64,000 nt of DNA from CAUZIR01 sp965250195 (GTDB taxonomy: Bacteria; Chloroflexota; Dehalococcoidia; Lucifugimonadales; UBA2962): positions 1,860,001-1,924,000 of the forward strand of contig OZ252295.1 in the NCBI GenBank assembly GCA_965250195.1. The letters are read 5' to 3'. The position numbers were made by a program, and so were the translations under genes. The notes beneath the pieces are model-generated. The model had not been told where the DNA came from. It worked only from the letters and a program-made list of their open reading frames with translations, and ran no database searches. Shown one piece after another: positions 8,370-17,097 of the stretch (positions are counted from its first letter, which is position 1; the number at the start of each line of letters is the position of its first letter).

Positions 8370-8821
8370 CCGGGACCCCGTTGCCGGGACTGGGGCTTAC
8401 GCCTCCGCGCCGAAGTAGACAAAGCCCAGCTCCTCGATCTCCTACAAGTAGTCCAAACCGGCCTGGCGGAGTAGTTCACCCCGGCACCCCTCAGCACCGG
8501 TTCGTCCGGATCCGCGTGAGTGTTCCGTGAGTCGCAGTCGATACGATTTAGCTGCGCTGATTAAATTTACCTGTCCGTTAGTCATCATTGCGGCTTCACT
8601 CCATCGAACTTGTCTGTCGTGCGGCTCTGGTCACATCTTCAAAACTGTTCCTGGGACAGTCAGTACTTTCGCATGCCAAAAGTGTGATTTGGTTTTCCAC
8701 GGATCCAAACTCTTTGGGCTTCGATTGGCATTCAGGAGGCGCGTTCGATCAGGGCTACAGACGCCAAACCCATCCGGCTGATGGAGATACTTACCAGGCG
8801 GATTGACCGGGTTCTTCGTAC
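8370..8821. other. Gap between the phosphotriesterase operon and dnaE2; possible gene remnants
   Basis: About 450 bp with no confident gene. On the minus strand, 8397-8465 reads GELLRQAGLDYL, a TAG stop, then EIEELGFVYFGAEA and a TAA stop. This looks like the C-terminus of a decayed protein. From about 8530 the sequence becomes AT-richer than its surroundings and contains the small zinc-ribbon-like frame listed next. No tRNA or strong terminator is visible. Confidence 0.35.
8527..8781 (+). CDS. Possible small zinc-ribbon protein
   Basis: An 84-residue frame from a GTG start. Its middle reads CLSCGSGHIFKTV, then FACQKCDLVF: two CxxC knuckles 17 residues apart with the aromatic spacing of transposase-type or transcription-factor zinc ribbons. 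The rest of the frame is not family-like, and no ribosome-binding site is evident, so it may be chance or a fragment of an insertion-element protein. The local base composition is unlike that of the flanking operons. Confidence 0.25.
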   Translation: MSRSRYDLAALIKFTCPLVIIAASLHRTCLSCGSGHIFKTVPGTVSTFACQKCDLVFHGSKLFGLRLAFRRRVRSGLQTPNPSG

Positions 8822-11800
8822 CTAACGCCAGTCGTGTGCCACCGGTAGCGGGCCGACCGGGGCTCGCACCGCTTCGGCGTGGGTGAGCATGATGTTCATC
8901 GTGCTCTCTCGCCGGGAGACCTTGCCCTGCACCAGTAGCACCGGCTCGCGGATGGCGTGGCGCAGCCGCTTGTAGGTGTCGGGGAACATCATCACCGGGA
9001 TGTGCCCGTACTCGTCCTCCAGCGTCAGGAAGATCGCCTTGCCCGACGGGTGCTGCCGCCGGATCACCCGCCCCGCCGCCAGCACCTCGATGCCGTCGCC
9101 CACGAACTCCAGCTCGTCCGACCGCACGACTCCGGGGGGCAGTAGTTCTCGAACCAGCTCCATCAAGTGCCCGCGCGGGTAAATGTCCATCACCGCGTAC
9201 TCCCCGGCCATCTCCTCCCACTCATCGAGCGGGGTGAGCGCCGCCATGTCCTGGCTGACAGGCAGGGCGAGCGCCTGCTGCGAGCCCACCGGCCGATAGC
9301 GCAGGCCGATCTCCCACATCACCTCCCGCCGGTCCCGGTGCAGCGCATCGAACGCGCCTGCATACGCCAGCCCCTCCAGCGGCTCCCGACGCAGCCCTGT
9401 GCGCCGCATGAAGTCGCCGATGTCCCTGAACTGGCCGCCGGTCTGCCGGGCCGCCAGAACCTTGTCCGCCTCGGCCGAGCCCACGTTCTTGACGTTGCGC
9501 AGGCCCACCAGTAAGCGTTCTCTATGTATTACCGAGATGTCCGTGCTCAGGTTCGCGTCCGGGTTGAGCACCGTGACCCCGTGGCGGCGGGCGTCCTCCT
9601 TCAGCGACTCGATGGAGTAAAACCCCATCGGCTGCTGGTTATACAGCCCGACGTAGAACTCCAGCGGGTAGTAATGCTTCAGCCACGACATGTGGTACGC
9701 CGTAATGCCGAAGGCGAAGGCGTGCGCCTCCGGGAACATATATTCCCCGTTGAACTTTTCGAAAATCTTCAGCGCCACACTCTCCCGCACCCCCCGCTCG
9801 TCCGCGCCGGACACGAACTGCTCCCTGAACCCCTGGATCTGCTCCTGCGTGCCCCGGCTCGTGAACGTGCGCCGAAACGTCCGCCGCAGCCGGTCCGCCT
9901 CCACTGGCGACAGCCCGGCCACGTCCATCGCCAGCTGGTTCACCTGGTCCTGGAACAAAATTATGCCCAAAGTCCGTTCCAGGGCTTTCTCTTCCAGCGG
10001 GTGGTCGTAGTCCCAGCGTCTGGGTGGCGGTGTTTTCCCCTCCGCCAGCACCTTCTCCGCATCCCTCTCCTCGATGTGGCGCTGCACGAACGTGCTCACC
10101 CCACCGTTCACGCCGACGCCCGGGCGCACGGCGGCCACCTCGTACGCCATTTCTGTCAGATTACGGGGTCGGATGCGGGTGATCGTCTGCATCTGCGCCG
10201 CCGACTCGATCTGAAATATGCCGACGGTGTCCGCTCTATGCATGTCGGCATAGACCGCCTCGTCCTCGAAGTCGACCCGACTCAGGTCGATGTACTCCCC
10301 CGTGCGCTCCTCTATCAGCGCCAGCGCGTCCTGCATCTGCGATAGCGCGCCCAATGCCAAAAAGTCGATCTTTACGAATTGCGCATCGTCCGCGCTGTCC
10401 TTGTCCCACTGGCACACGAACCGCCCCTCCATGGCGCTGGGTATCACCGGGACGATATCCATCAGCGAGCGCGAGTCCAGCACCATGCCGCCGGGGTGCT
10501 GCGCCAGGTATTTTGGGAAATTCACAAGCTGCCCGGAGAGGTCCGCTATCTCTCGCCACACCGGTGACGACGTCCGGTCCCTGAACGCCGGTAGCTCCGC
10601 CATCTGCTCCGCCAGCGAGTTGAAGTGCCGCCAGTCGATTTGCTTGGCCAGCTTGTCCAGGTCCTCCCCAGGCACTCCAAACGCGCTACCCAGATCGCGT
10701 ACCACCCCGCGCGGCTTATAGGTGGAGATCATGCCCGTCAGCACCGCGCGCTTGGGTCCCCATTCCCGCTGCACCCGGACGATCAATTCCTCCCTGATGT
10801 TTCGCGGAAAATCCAGGTCGATATCGGGGATCACCCCGTCCATTGCCTCGTCCGGCATGAACCGGCTCAGGCTCAGCCCGAACTTGAGCGGGTCCATATG
10901 GGAGATGCCGATCAGGTACCCGATCAGCATCGCCACCGACGACCCCCTGCCCCTGCCCGGCGCCCGTTCTTCCAGCGGTATCTCGGGCTCGGACAGCCCC
11001 AGCTCAATCATCACCTCGCGCGCCATCTTCACCAGGTCGTAGTAGATGAGAAAGAACCCCGCCAGTCCGTGCCGATCTATCAGCCCCAGCTCCTCTTCCA
11101 TCCGCTCGGCGACAGTCTGCTTCCCGGCGCCCTTAATGTCGTAGCGGAAATCGAGCGACCCATAGCGCCTCAATGCGGCATCGCGGCAGACCTTCGCAAG
11201 CCAGGATTGCGCCGTATGCCCCTCGGGCACCGGATGGTCGGGGAACGTGTAGCCCAGGTCCGCCCGCAGGTCGAAGCTGCACCGCTCGGCAATACGCATC
11301 GTGTTGCTAATGGCCTCGGGGCACCAGTGGAACAGCCGTACCATCTCGGCCGGTGACTTCATGTAGAACTGCGAATTCGGCCGTCGCTCCCTGTGCGTCT
11401 GCTCCAGCGTCGAGTTGCTCTTTATCGCCACCAGCGCGTCGTTCAGCCGATGCCGATCCCGCACGTGGTAGTGCACGTTATTGGTGGCGACGACGCCAAT
11501 ATCTGCTTGCGTAGCAAGCGTTGCCAGGCGTCGGTTGCGGGCCTTGTCCCCGTAGACCAGATTCTGTTGCAGTTCTACGAACACGCCGTCCCTGCCGAAG
11601 CTGCTCCGGTACCCGTCGAGCAGCGCCCTCGCCTCCCCCAGCCGTCCCTTTACAACAGCCATCGACAGCGGCGATTTGCGACAGCCGGTGAGCAAAATCA
11701 GGCCCTCTGTAGGTTGTGGTGACAAGGCATGTTGGGAGAAATGCGCCGGGTCCAGCTCCGGCTCTCGCCGCCGCTCGTCCCGCCAATCCGGCGTGCCATC

Positions 11801-12112
11801 GCAGCCGTGAGCCAGCGAAATCAGGTTGCACAGGTTGGCGTAGCCCGTCCGGCTCTCCGCCAACAGCGTCACGTGCCCGCCGCCCGTCAGCGTCAGCTCC
11901 GCCCCGGTAATGCCCTTAAGGCCTCGCTTCCTCGCCGCCTTGGCGAACTCCATCGCCCCGCACACGTTGTCGTGATCGGTAATCGCCAGCGCCCGGTAGC
12001 CCAGTTCGACGGCCCGCTCCACCAGTTCATGCGTCCAGGACGCCCCCTCCTGGAACGAGTAGTTCGTATGGCAATGAAGCTCGGCATAAGAAGGGGTGAG
12101 CTTGACAGTCAT
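8822..12112 (-). CDS. dnaE2: Error-prone DNA polymerase III alpha subunit (DnaE2/ImuC)
   Basis: 1096 residues, C-family replicative-type polymerase used for damage-induced mutagenesis. It opens with a PHP domain (YAELHCHTNYSFQEGAS, then ITDHDNVCGAM), has the two palm aspartates in PDIDLDFPRNIRE and the third in KIDFLALGALS, a helix-hairpin-helix region and a C-terminal OB fold (AAGRVIRRQHPSGKAIFL). The length and the SFQEGAS start fit DnaE2 better than replicative DnaE1. The usual partners ImuA and ImuB are not adjacent, and no SOS box was recognised in the 45-bp gap before the divergent gene. Confidence 0.88.
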   Translation of the reverse strand: MTVKLTPSYAELHCHTNYSFQEGASWTHELVERAVELGYRALAITDHDNVCGAMEFAKAARKRGLKGITGAELTLTGGGHVTLLAESRTGYANLCNLISLAHGCDGTPDWRDERRREPELDPAHFSQHALSPQPTEGLILLTGCRKSPLSMAVVKGRLGEARALLDGYRSSFGRDGVFVELQQNLVYGDKARNRRLATLATQADIGVVATNNVHYHVRDRHRLNDALVAIKSNSTLEQTHRERRPNSQFYMKSPAEMVRLFHWCPEAISNTMRIAERCSFDLRADLGYTFPDHPVPEGHTAQSWLAKVCRDAALRRYGSLDFRYDIKGAGKQTVAERMEEELGLIDRHGLAGFFLIYYDLVKMAREVMIELGLSEPEIPLEERAPGRGRGSSVAMLIGYLIGISHMDPLKFGLSLSRFMPDEAMDGVIPDIDLDFPRNIREELIVRVQREWGPKRAVLTGMISTYKPRGVVRDLGSAFGVPGEDLDKLAKQIDWRHFNSLAEQMAELPAFRDRTSSPVWREIADLSGQLVNFPKYLAQHPGGMVLDSRSLMDIVPVIPSAMEGRFVCQWDKDSADDAQFVKIDFLALGALSQMQDALALIEERTGEYIDLSRVDFEDEAVYADMHRADTVGIFQIESAAQMQTITRIRPRNLTEMAYEVAAVRPGVGVNGGVSTFVQRHIEERDAEKVLAEGKTPPPRRWDYDHPLEEKALERTLGIILFQDQVNQLAMDVAGLSPVEADRLRRTFRRTFTSRGTQEQIQGFREQFVSGADERGVRESVALKIFEKFNGEYMFPEAHAFAFGITAYHMSWLKHYYPLEFYVGLYNQQPMGFYSIESLKEDARRHGVTVLNPDANLSTDISVIHRERLLVGLRNVKNVGSAEADKVLAARQTGGQFRDIGDFMRRTGLRREPLEGLAYAGAFDALHRDRREVMWEIGLRYRPVGSQQALALPVSQDMAALTPLDEWEEMAGEYAVMDIYPRGHLMELVRELLPPGVVRSDELEFVGDGIEVLAAGRVIRRQHPSGKAIFLTLEDEYGHIPVMMFPDTYKRLRHAIREPVLLVQGKVSRRESTMNIMLTHAEAVRAPVGPLPVAHDWR

Positions 12113-12157
12113 GGTTTAAGCACTACTGTGGGGCGAACATTGTTGGAGGAGGAAATT

Positions 12158-12559
12158 ATGTCCGAGCAGAACAAAGCGGCGGTGAGGAAGTACTATGAGG
12201 CGCTCGATGCCGGTGACGAGGCCGGGATGGCGAGCGTCCTGGCCGATGACTTCAAGGCCGACTTCATGGGCGGGGAGTTCGACAAGGCCGGCTACGTTGG
12301 GATGGCCATGGGGTTCGGGATCGCGGTTCCCGATCTCAAGCACGTGCTGGGCGAGCAGGTCGCCGAGGGCGACACCGTCATCACCCCGCTGGTCGCCACC
12401 GGCAGCCAGCAGGGCGAGTTGATGGGCATGCCCGCCTCCGGTAAGAGCTTCGATCTCGTTGGCATCGATACCCACCACCTCTCCGGCGGCAAGATTGTCT
12501 ACCACACCGCCATCTTCGACGGCGGCCCCGGCGTGTTCATCAGCCAGATCCAGGCTTAG
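12158..12559 (+). CDS. SnoaL-like / NTF2-fold ester cyclase family protein
   Basis: 133 residues with the NTF2-like cone-fold pattern: an N-terminal helix NKAAVRKYYEALDAGD, a middle strand block (DFKADFMGG) and a C-terminal GIDTHHLSGGKIVYH. Proteins of this family are small cyclases, isomerases or ligand carriers. The reaction cannot be assigned. A strong GGAGGAGG site fixes the ATG, although the frame is open far upstream on the strand opposite dnaE2. It is divergent from dnaE2 by 45 bp. Confidence 0.75.
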   Translation: MSEQNKAAVRKYYEALDAGDEAGMASVLADDFKADFMGGEFDKAGYVGMAMGFGIAVPDLKHVLGEQVAEGDTVITPLVATGSQQGELMGMPASGKSFDLVGIDTHHLSGGKIVYHTAIFDGGPGVFISQIQA

Positions 12560-12618
12560 TTGTTCTCCGCAGGGCAGGGCCGTGCTCGTCAGTGCTTCTT
12601 CGGCTAATCGCCTCACCG
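12560..12618 (+). repeat. Dispersed intergenic repeat, copy R1
   Basis: A short, diverged copy of a repeat family found at least six times here. It begins GTTCTCCGC next to the SnoaL-like stop, continues GCTCGTCAGTGCTTCTTCGG, and ends CGCCTCACCG inside the 3' end of the convergent VOC gene. Confidence 0.6.
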
Positions 12619-13014
12619 CAGGTCCGGCGTGTATGTAATCCCTATGAGGAGCCCCTCCGGCGACAGCAACCGGGCCGTCGTCTGGCCCCAGGGCTCGGTC
12701 TTCGGCTCCTGCAAAAGCTGGAGCCCCTTCGCCTTCAGCTCTGTCGCCGCGGCCTCCACGTCGTCCACCTCTAGCTCGATAGTCGCTTGCGGTCGGGGCA
12801 CATCGGCGGGCCACTCGTCCGTCCCGAACGTGCTGCGGGCGGCGTCGGTGAGCGTCCACAGCCCGAAGTGCTTGACCCCATCGACCTGCGCCACGGCGTA
12901 TTCGGTACCGGGCTCCGGCTTGAGCGACAGGGACAGGGCGTCCCCATAGAACCGCCTCGCCGACTCTGCATCTGGCACGATAGGGGACACCCCCGCCACA
13001 AACTGAACTTCCAT
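12613..13014 (-). CDS. VOC-family protein (glyoxalase/bleomycin resistance fold)
   Basis: 133 residues with the paired beta-alpha-beta-beta-beta layout of vicinal-oxygen-chelate proteins: the first module SARRFYGDALSLSLKPEPGT, the second VDDVEAAATELKAKGLQ then EPWGQTTARLLSPEG. The Glu and His positions that usually bind metal are only partly conserved, so it may bind a small molecule rather than catalyse. ATG 13014 follows GGAGAG at a good distance. The flanks on both sides are copies of the dispersed repeat. Confidence 0.75.
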   Translation of the reverse strand: MEVQFVAGVSPIVPDAESARRFYGDALSLSLKPEPGTEYAVAQVDGVKHFGLWTLTDAARSTFGTDEWPADVPRPQATIELEVDDVEAAATELKAKGLQLLQEPKTEPWGQTTARLLSPEGLLIGITYTPDLR

Positions 13015-13015
13015 A

Positions 13016-13168
13016 AAAAACTCTCCGCGCGAAGCGCGCTCGTCAGGGCTTCTTCGGCTCATGGCCTCATCGCTCTTGCAATTAACCGAGATTGGCTTGC
13101 AAGCCATCGGAGGTTCTTAGGAGGCGTGAACCCCCTACGTGAGGTTTGGGGGCCAGCCCCCAAAAAGC
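13016..13168 (+). repeat. Dispersed intergenic repeat, copy R2 (long form with hairpin tail)
   Basis: The core CTCGTCAGGGCTTCTTCGG and CTCATGGCCTCATCG (about 13039-13073) is followed by a palindrome GGCTTGCAAGCC. A tail GGTTCTTAGGAGGCGTGAA then leads to a GGGGGCCAGCCCCC hairpin at about 13148-13161 with five A residues after it. The same core plus tail recurs inverted at 63382-63584. Confidence 0.75.
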
Positions 13169-13291
13169 CCAATGGGGCAAGAACCCGAAGTATAGCACAA
13201 ACGTTCTGTTAGACGGAATGGGCCCGGACCGCACCCCGGCCCCTGCATCCCAAGTAAGGGCCCCGCATCCAAAGGAGCGAGGGAGACAACC

Positions 13292-13636
13292 ATGCTCAAC
13301 CCGTTGAAAAAAACCAAAAACAGAGGCCCGAAGGGCAAAACGAGAGCCGTCGCAGGCGGCGTCACCATCGCCGAGAGCGACGAGACCATCGACATGGCGG
13401 GCGTCACCTACTTCCCCTTCAGCGCCATCAAGCGCCAGTACTTCACCCATTCAGACCTCCGCACCACCTGCGTCTACAAGGGCGAGGCCAGCTACTACGA
13501 CATCACCGTAAACGGCCAGACCAGGCCCGACCGCGCCTGGTACTACCCCGAAACCAAGCCCGCTTATCGGCACATCAAGGGCTACGTAGCGTTCTACGGC
13601 CCCCGCCAAAACGGCGTCGAAATAGTTCCCGCCTAA
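13292..13636 (+). CDS. DUF427 domain protein
   Basis: 114 residues. The core from AGVTYFPFSAIKRQYF to YYPETKPAYRHIKGYVAFYG matches the DUF427 pattern (Trp/Tyr-rich strand, then I-GYVAFY). The biochemical role of the family is not settled. The basic N-terminus (KKTKNRGPKGKTR) may be a tail or the result of an upstream start choice; the AAGGAGCGAGG site supports ATG 13292. It overlaps the convergent GNAT gene by 4 bp. Confidence 0.75.
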   Translation: MLNPLKKTKNRGPKGKTRAVAGGVTIAESDETIDMAGVTYFPFSAIKRQYFTHSDLRTTCVYKGEASYYDITVNGQTRPDRAWYYPETKPAYRHIKGYVAFYGPRQNGVEIVPA

Positions 13637-14124
13637 AGGGCCAGTTCAAGCCAGAGTTGGCGGCCGCCCTTCATCTCGGACACGGGCCTGCCGCCGGACC
13701 TGAATCCGTATCGCTCATAGAGAGCGAGCGCCCTGACGTTGCGCTCGTTCGTATCCAGCGTCACAACCGAGCAGCCCCGCGCCCGTGCCCGGTCGATGGC
13801 CGTCTCCACCAGCTGCGCGCCCAGGCCCTGCCGTCGTACGTGCTCGGCCACGAACAGATCTTCGATATAGGCCTCCTCACCGGGAGCCCAGATATTGCGA
13901 CGGTAGCGAAGCTGCAGGAGCCCCGCGCAGCGCTCGCCGTCGTCCCCTTCGGAGGCCACCAGAAACTCCGCGTCCGCATCGTCGAGAAGAGGCGGAATGC
14001 GTGCGGCGAACTCGGCCTCCGACGGCCCGTCATAGCCCAACTCACGGCGAAAGGCGTCCGCCATTACGGCCATGCAGGGCACATCCGCAGGCCCGCCCGA
14101 CCTAATCTCGAACTGAGTCACCAC
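13633..14124 (-). CDS. GNAT-family N-acetyltransferase (tandem copy 2)
   Basis: About 163 residues. The acetyl-CoA loop is VRRQGLGAQLVETAIDRAR (Q/R-x-x-G-x-G/A motif), followed by the C-terminal strand ALALYERYGFRSGG. The start is likely GTG 14124 or 14121, only 4-7 bp after the stop of the upstream paralogue. This implies translational coupling. The two proteins are clearly duplicates (shared PLLDDxDxEFLVA, QLVETAxxRARxRGCS). The acceptor substrate is unknown. Confidence 0.8.
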   Translation of the reverse strand: MVTQFEIRSGGPADVPCMAVMADAFRRELGYDGPSEAEFAARIPPLLDDADAEFLVASEGDDGERCAGLLQLRYRRNIWAPGEEAYIEDLFVAEHVRRQGLGAQLVETAIDRARARGCSVVTLDTNERNVRALALYERYGFRSGGRPVSEMKGGRQLWLELAL

Positions 14125-14128
14125 TGGT

Positions 14129-14617
14129 TTAAAGCGCCTGCTCGAACCAGAGTTGGCGGCCGCCGCTGATCTCAGAATCCGGTCCACCCGAGTTCACGAA
14201 CCCCAGCCGCTCATAGAGGGCGATGGCGCGCACGTTGCGCTCGCTCGTATCCAGCGTAATCATGCTGCATCCCCGGTCTCGTGCTCTGCCCATTGCCGTC
14301 TCCACCAGTTGCTTGCCGAGCCCCACCCCTCGGCTATGTTCGGTCACGAACACCGTCTCGATATACGCATCGCCGCCGTCCGTCCAGATAGTCCGGCGAT
14401 AGCGCTGCTGCAAAAAGCCCGCGCAGTGCCCGTCAGCGTTCAACGCCACCAGGAACTCCGTGTCCGTGTCATCGAGCAGCGGCAAAATGCGCTCGGCCAG
14501 TTCGGACTCTGTCGGATGCTCGCGGCCCTCAAGTCGGCGAAACCCGTCCGCCATCTCGGCAATGCAAGCCACGTCGTCCCGCCCACCCACTCGGACCTCA
14601 AAATCGCCGTTAGGCAT
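14129..14617 (-). CDS. GNAT-family N-acetyltransferase (tandem copy 1)
   Basis: 162 residues, upstream member of the duplicated GNAT pair. The acetyl-CoA binding loop SRGVGLGKQLVETAMGRA and the ending NVRAIALYERLGFVNSGG are diagnostic. The start ATG is only about 10 nt from a TATTAT-like box on its own strand, so the mRNA could be nearly leaderless. Small-molecule or protein N-acetylation is possible; nothing in the context decides. Confidence 0.8.
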   Translation of the reverse strand: MPNGDFEVRVGGRDDVACIAEMADGFRRLEGREHPTESELAERILPLLDDTDTEFLVALNADGHCAGFLQQRYRRTIWTDGGDAYIETVFVTEHSRGVGLGKQLVETAMGRARDRGCSMITLDTSERNVRAIALYERLGFVNSGGPDSEISGGRQLWFEQAL

Positions 14618-14622
14618 GTCTG

Positions 14623-14628
14623 TATAAT
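14623..14628 (+). promoter_or_regulatory. -10 box TATAAT upstream of speD-speE
   Basis: A consensus TATAAT with a TG dinucleotide just upstream, 107 bp before the speD start. The -35 region (around 14600) is not consensus. The leader between it and speD contains two GC-rich hairpins (GCCGCCTGGGCGGC and GCCGCCGAGGCGGC), which could affect expression. Confidence 0.45.
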
Positions 14629-14734
14629 AGCCGTTCTGGCGCGCCGTCTAGGCGCTGCCGTACGCGCCGCCTGGGCGGCGGAAAACCCGTCATGAGCCGC
14701 CGAGGCGGCAGAGACACTGGGGGAGGTGGGATTA

Positions 14735-15100
14735 TTGGAGGCGCTTGGAACGCACCTGCTTTTGGAGCTTGAGGCCTGCCGCCCCGAGCTACTCGACGAC
14801 CTGGACTACATCAGAGACTCCATGGTCTCCGCCGCGTCTGAGACCGGCGCCACCATCGTTGGGCAGACCTTCCACAAATTCTCCCCCACTGGCGTTACCG
14901 GCGTCGTCGCCATCGCCGAGTCCCACCTGTGCATCCACACCTGGCCCGAGCGCCGATACGCAGCCGCCGACATCTTCACCTGCGGCACGGGCTTCGACCC
15001 CAACGGCGCCGCCGAACTGATCATCGAAAAGCTAGGTTGCGAGCGCCCCACCATTCGCGAAGTCAGCCGCGGCCCCATCGCCGCTCCAACGCTGTCCTAG
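14735..15100 (+). CDS. speD: S-adenosylmethionine decarboxylase proenzyme
   Basis: Makes decarboxylated S-adenosylmethionine, the aminopropyl donor for spermidine. This is a class 1b bacterial/archaeal enzyme of 121 residues that self-cleaves at Glu62-Ser63 (AESH) to form the pyruvoyl group. Numbered from TTG 14735, the catalytic S63, H68 and C83 fall where they do in the well-studied Thermotoga enzyme. This supports the TTG start (MEALGTHLLLEL) over the in-frame GTG at 14726. A GGGAGGTGGG site precedes it. It is followed 5 bp later by speE. Confidence 0.93.
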   Translation: MEALGTHLLLELEACRPELLDDLDYIRDSMVSAASETGATIVGQTFHKFSPTGVTGVVAIAESHLCIHTWPERRYAAADIFTCGTGFDPNGAAELIIEKLGCERPTIREVSRGPIAAPTLS

Positions 15101-15105
15101 CCCAA

Positions 15106-16035
15106 ATGGACACTCCGCCGATCAAGCCGGGCGAGCGGTGGCACTTCGAATACATCACCCCCGTCCTCGTCCAGGGTGAGCGCGTCGACCGCGTCATCGC
15201 TGAGGGCCGGTCCAAGTACCAGCACTACCTCATCCACGACACCGCCCTGTTCGGCCGCACCCTCGTCCTCGACGACAAGACCCAGTCCACCGCGTTGGAC
15301 GAATTCGTCTACCACGAGGCCATGGTGCAACCGGCGATGGTCGCGCACGAGAGCCCGCGCTCCGTCTTCATAGCTGGGGGAGGGGAGGGTGCCACGGCAC
15401 GTGAGGTGCTCGCGCATCGCTCCGTGGACCGCGTCGTCATGGTCGACATCGACCGCGAGGTCGTTGAGCTATGCAAGGCGCACCTGCCGGACCATCACAA
15501 AGGCGCATTCGATGACCCCCGTCTCGACGTGGTCTTCGAGGACGCCTTCGCGTATCTGGAGTCCCGGACCGAAAAGTTCGACATCGCCATCATCGACGTT
15601 CCCGACCCCCTCGAAGAGGGCCCTGCTTATTTGCTCTTTACGAGAGAGTTCTACGAACTGCTGGCCCGGCGCATGAACCCTGGCGGCATCGTCGTCGCCC
15701 AGTCCGGCCCCACCGGCGCGGCCTTCGTAGAGCAGTGCTTCTCCGCCGTCGCCAACACCATGTCGCTGGTATTTCCGGCGACATACGGCTCCGAGGCATT
15801 CGTGCCCGCCTTCGGCACATCTTGGGGTTTTATGGTCGCCAGCCTCGGTCCCGACCCGACCGCCCTCTCGGCGAACGAAATCGACGGCCGCATCGCCGAG
15901 CGCGTGACGGCAGACCTGCGCTACTACGACGGGGAAACCCACACCGGCATGTTCGCCCTGCCCAAGTACCTGCGCGCCGCCATGACCGCCGAGCAGCGCG
16001 TCATAAAGCGGGACACGCCCCTCTACGTGCCGTAA
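15106..16035 (+). CDS. speE: Spermidine synthase (polyamine aminopropyltransferase)
   Basis: 309 residues. Transfers the aminopropyl group from decarboxylated SAM to putrescine. It has the N-terminal beta domain (SKYQHYLIHDT, GRTLVLDDKTQSTALDEFVYHE), the SAM-like nucleotide loop IAGGGEGATAREVL and the catalytic acidic block IIDVPDPLEEGPA. In the classical enzyme this last motif is DxxDP; here it is DVPDP, so the key aspartates are retained. ATG 15106 is 5 bp from the speD stop, making a speD-speE operon. Confidence 0.92.
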   Translation: MDTPPIKPGERWHFEYITPVLVQGERVDRVIAEGRSKYQHYLIHDTALFGRTLVLDDKTQSTALDEFVYHEAMVQPAMVAHESPRSVFIAGGGEGATAREVLAHRSVDRVVMVDIDREVVELCKAHLPDHHKGAFDDPRLDVVFEDAFAYLESRTEKFDIAIIDVPDPLEEGPAYLLFTREFYELLARRMNPGGIVVAQSGPTGAAFVEQCFSAVANTMSLVFPATYGSEAFVPAFGTSWGFMVASLGPDPTALSANEIDGRIAERVTADLRYYDGETHTGMFALPKYLRAAMTAEQRVIKRDTPLYVP

Positions 16036-16173
16036 CCGGCACGCCTCTCGTTATCAGGGGAGGGCTCCTGAAACCCCCGGCCCTGGCGCCGGACCTCCCG
16101 TCCACCTACGACAGGGGATATCATCTGCCTGTAAGCGCCGGAGTCGCTCGGCTTAACGGGAAGGAATCGCGAA

Positions 16174-16848
16174 ATGCTGATAGTCACGCAAGGCTGGAAA
16201 GACAGGTTCCCCGGCGCCGTCGTCGGCGTGCTGGCCATGACCGGCGTCGCCAACCCCAAGTCCCACGCCGGGCTCGACGCCCGCAAGCGCGAAATCGAAC
16301 AGTCCATCCGGTCCCGGTACGCTGGCATGGAGCGCGCCGAGCTGCGGGAGCTGGAGCGCATGGGCGTCTACGCGGCGTACTACAAGAAGCACAAAAAGAG
16401 CTACCACGTCCTGCTTCAGGTCGAGTCCGTGCTCAAGGGCAAGCCCATCCCCAGCATCTCGGGCCTCGTCGAGGCCAACTTCATGGCAGAGCTAAAAAAC
16501 CAGCTCCTAACCGCCGCCCACGACGCCGACTCCCTCCAGCGGCCCATAACCCTGGACGTATCGGCCGGCACCGAAGAGTTCATGCAAATGACGGGCAACC
16601 GGCAGGTCCTCAAAGAGGGCGACATGGTCATCAGCGACGGCGACGGCGTCATGTCCTGCATCATCTACGGCCCGGATAGGCGCACCAAGATCACCCCCGA
16701 AACCAGCAGCGCCGTGTACACGACCTACGCCCCGGCGGGCATCGGTGAGGCCGCCGTGCGCGACCACCTCGGCGACATCAGAGACAACGTCCTGCTGTTC
16801 GCACCCGACGCCGAGGTGCAGCACCTCGACACCTACGAGGCGGGCTAA
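16174..16848 (+). CDS. B3/B4 tRNA-binding-domain protein
   Basis: 224 residues resembling the B3/B4 domain of phenylalanyl-tRNA synthetase beta chain in stand-alone form: a region around YYKKHKKSYHVLLQVESVLKGK, then PSISGLVEANFMAELKNQLL and DVSAGTEEFMQMTG. Stand-alone proteins of this kind may edit or sense tRNA or amino acids, but their function is not firmly known. The final part (TTYAPAGIGEAAVRDHL) is typical. It could share the speDE transcript, 138 bp downstream, though the gap is long enough for its own promoter. Confidence 0.7.
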   Translation: MLIVTQGWKDRFPGAVVGVLAMTGVANPKSHAGLDARKREIEQSIRSRYAGMERAELRELERMGVYAAYYKKHKKSYHVLLQVESVLKGKPIPSISGLVEANFMAELKNQLLTAAHDADSLQRPITLDVSAGTEEFMQMTGNRQVLKEGDMVISDGDGVMSCIIYGPDRRTKITPETSSAVYTTYAPAGIGEAAVRDHLGDIRDNVLLFAPDAEVQHLDTYEAG

Positions 16849-17097
16849 ACCAGCCCAACGTACAGGGGCCCTGCCCAGGTAACTCGGAGCCGCGGTGAAC
16901 GCGGGGCACCGCATCACATCACCCGCGACACGCCGCTTTACGTCCCCTGACTCCCGCTCGTTCCCCTGCGACCTGCTACGATGGAAGTACCTTCTCGTAT
17001 CGCGGGTCATCTACTGACCTCACCCGTCTTTCGTTTGACAGGCCTTATTCAGGCCTCCGCCACACCTTTAGGAATATTCACCGAAGGAGAATTCGGT

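Noticed and set aside
11729..12157. Upstream extension of the SnoaL-like gene over the dnaE2 start
   Set aside because: The family domain begins at 12158 with a strong GGAGGAGG site; the upstream part is the complement of dnaE2.
14629..14734. A possible SAM-sensing riboswitch upstream of speD
   Set aside because: Only two simple GC-rich hairpins are visible; none of the conserved SAM riboswitch cores could be recognised.
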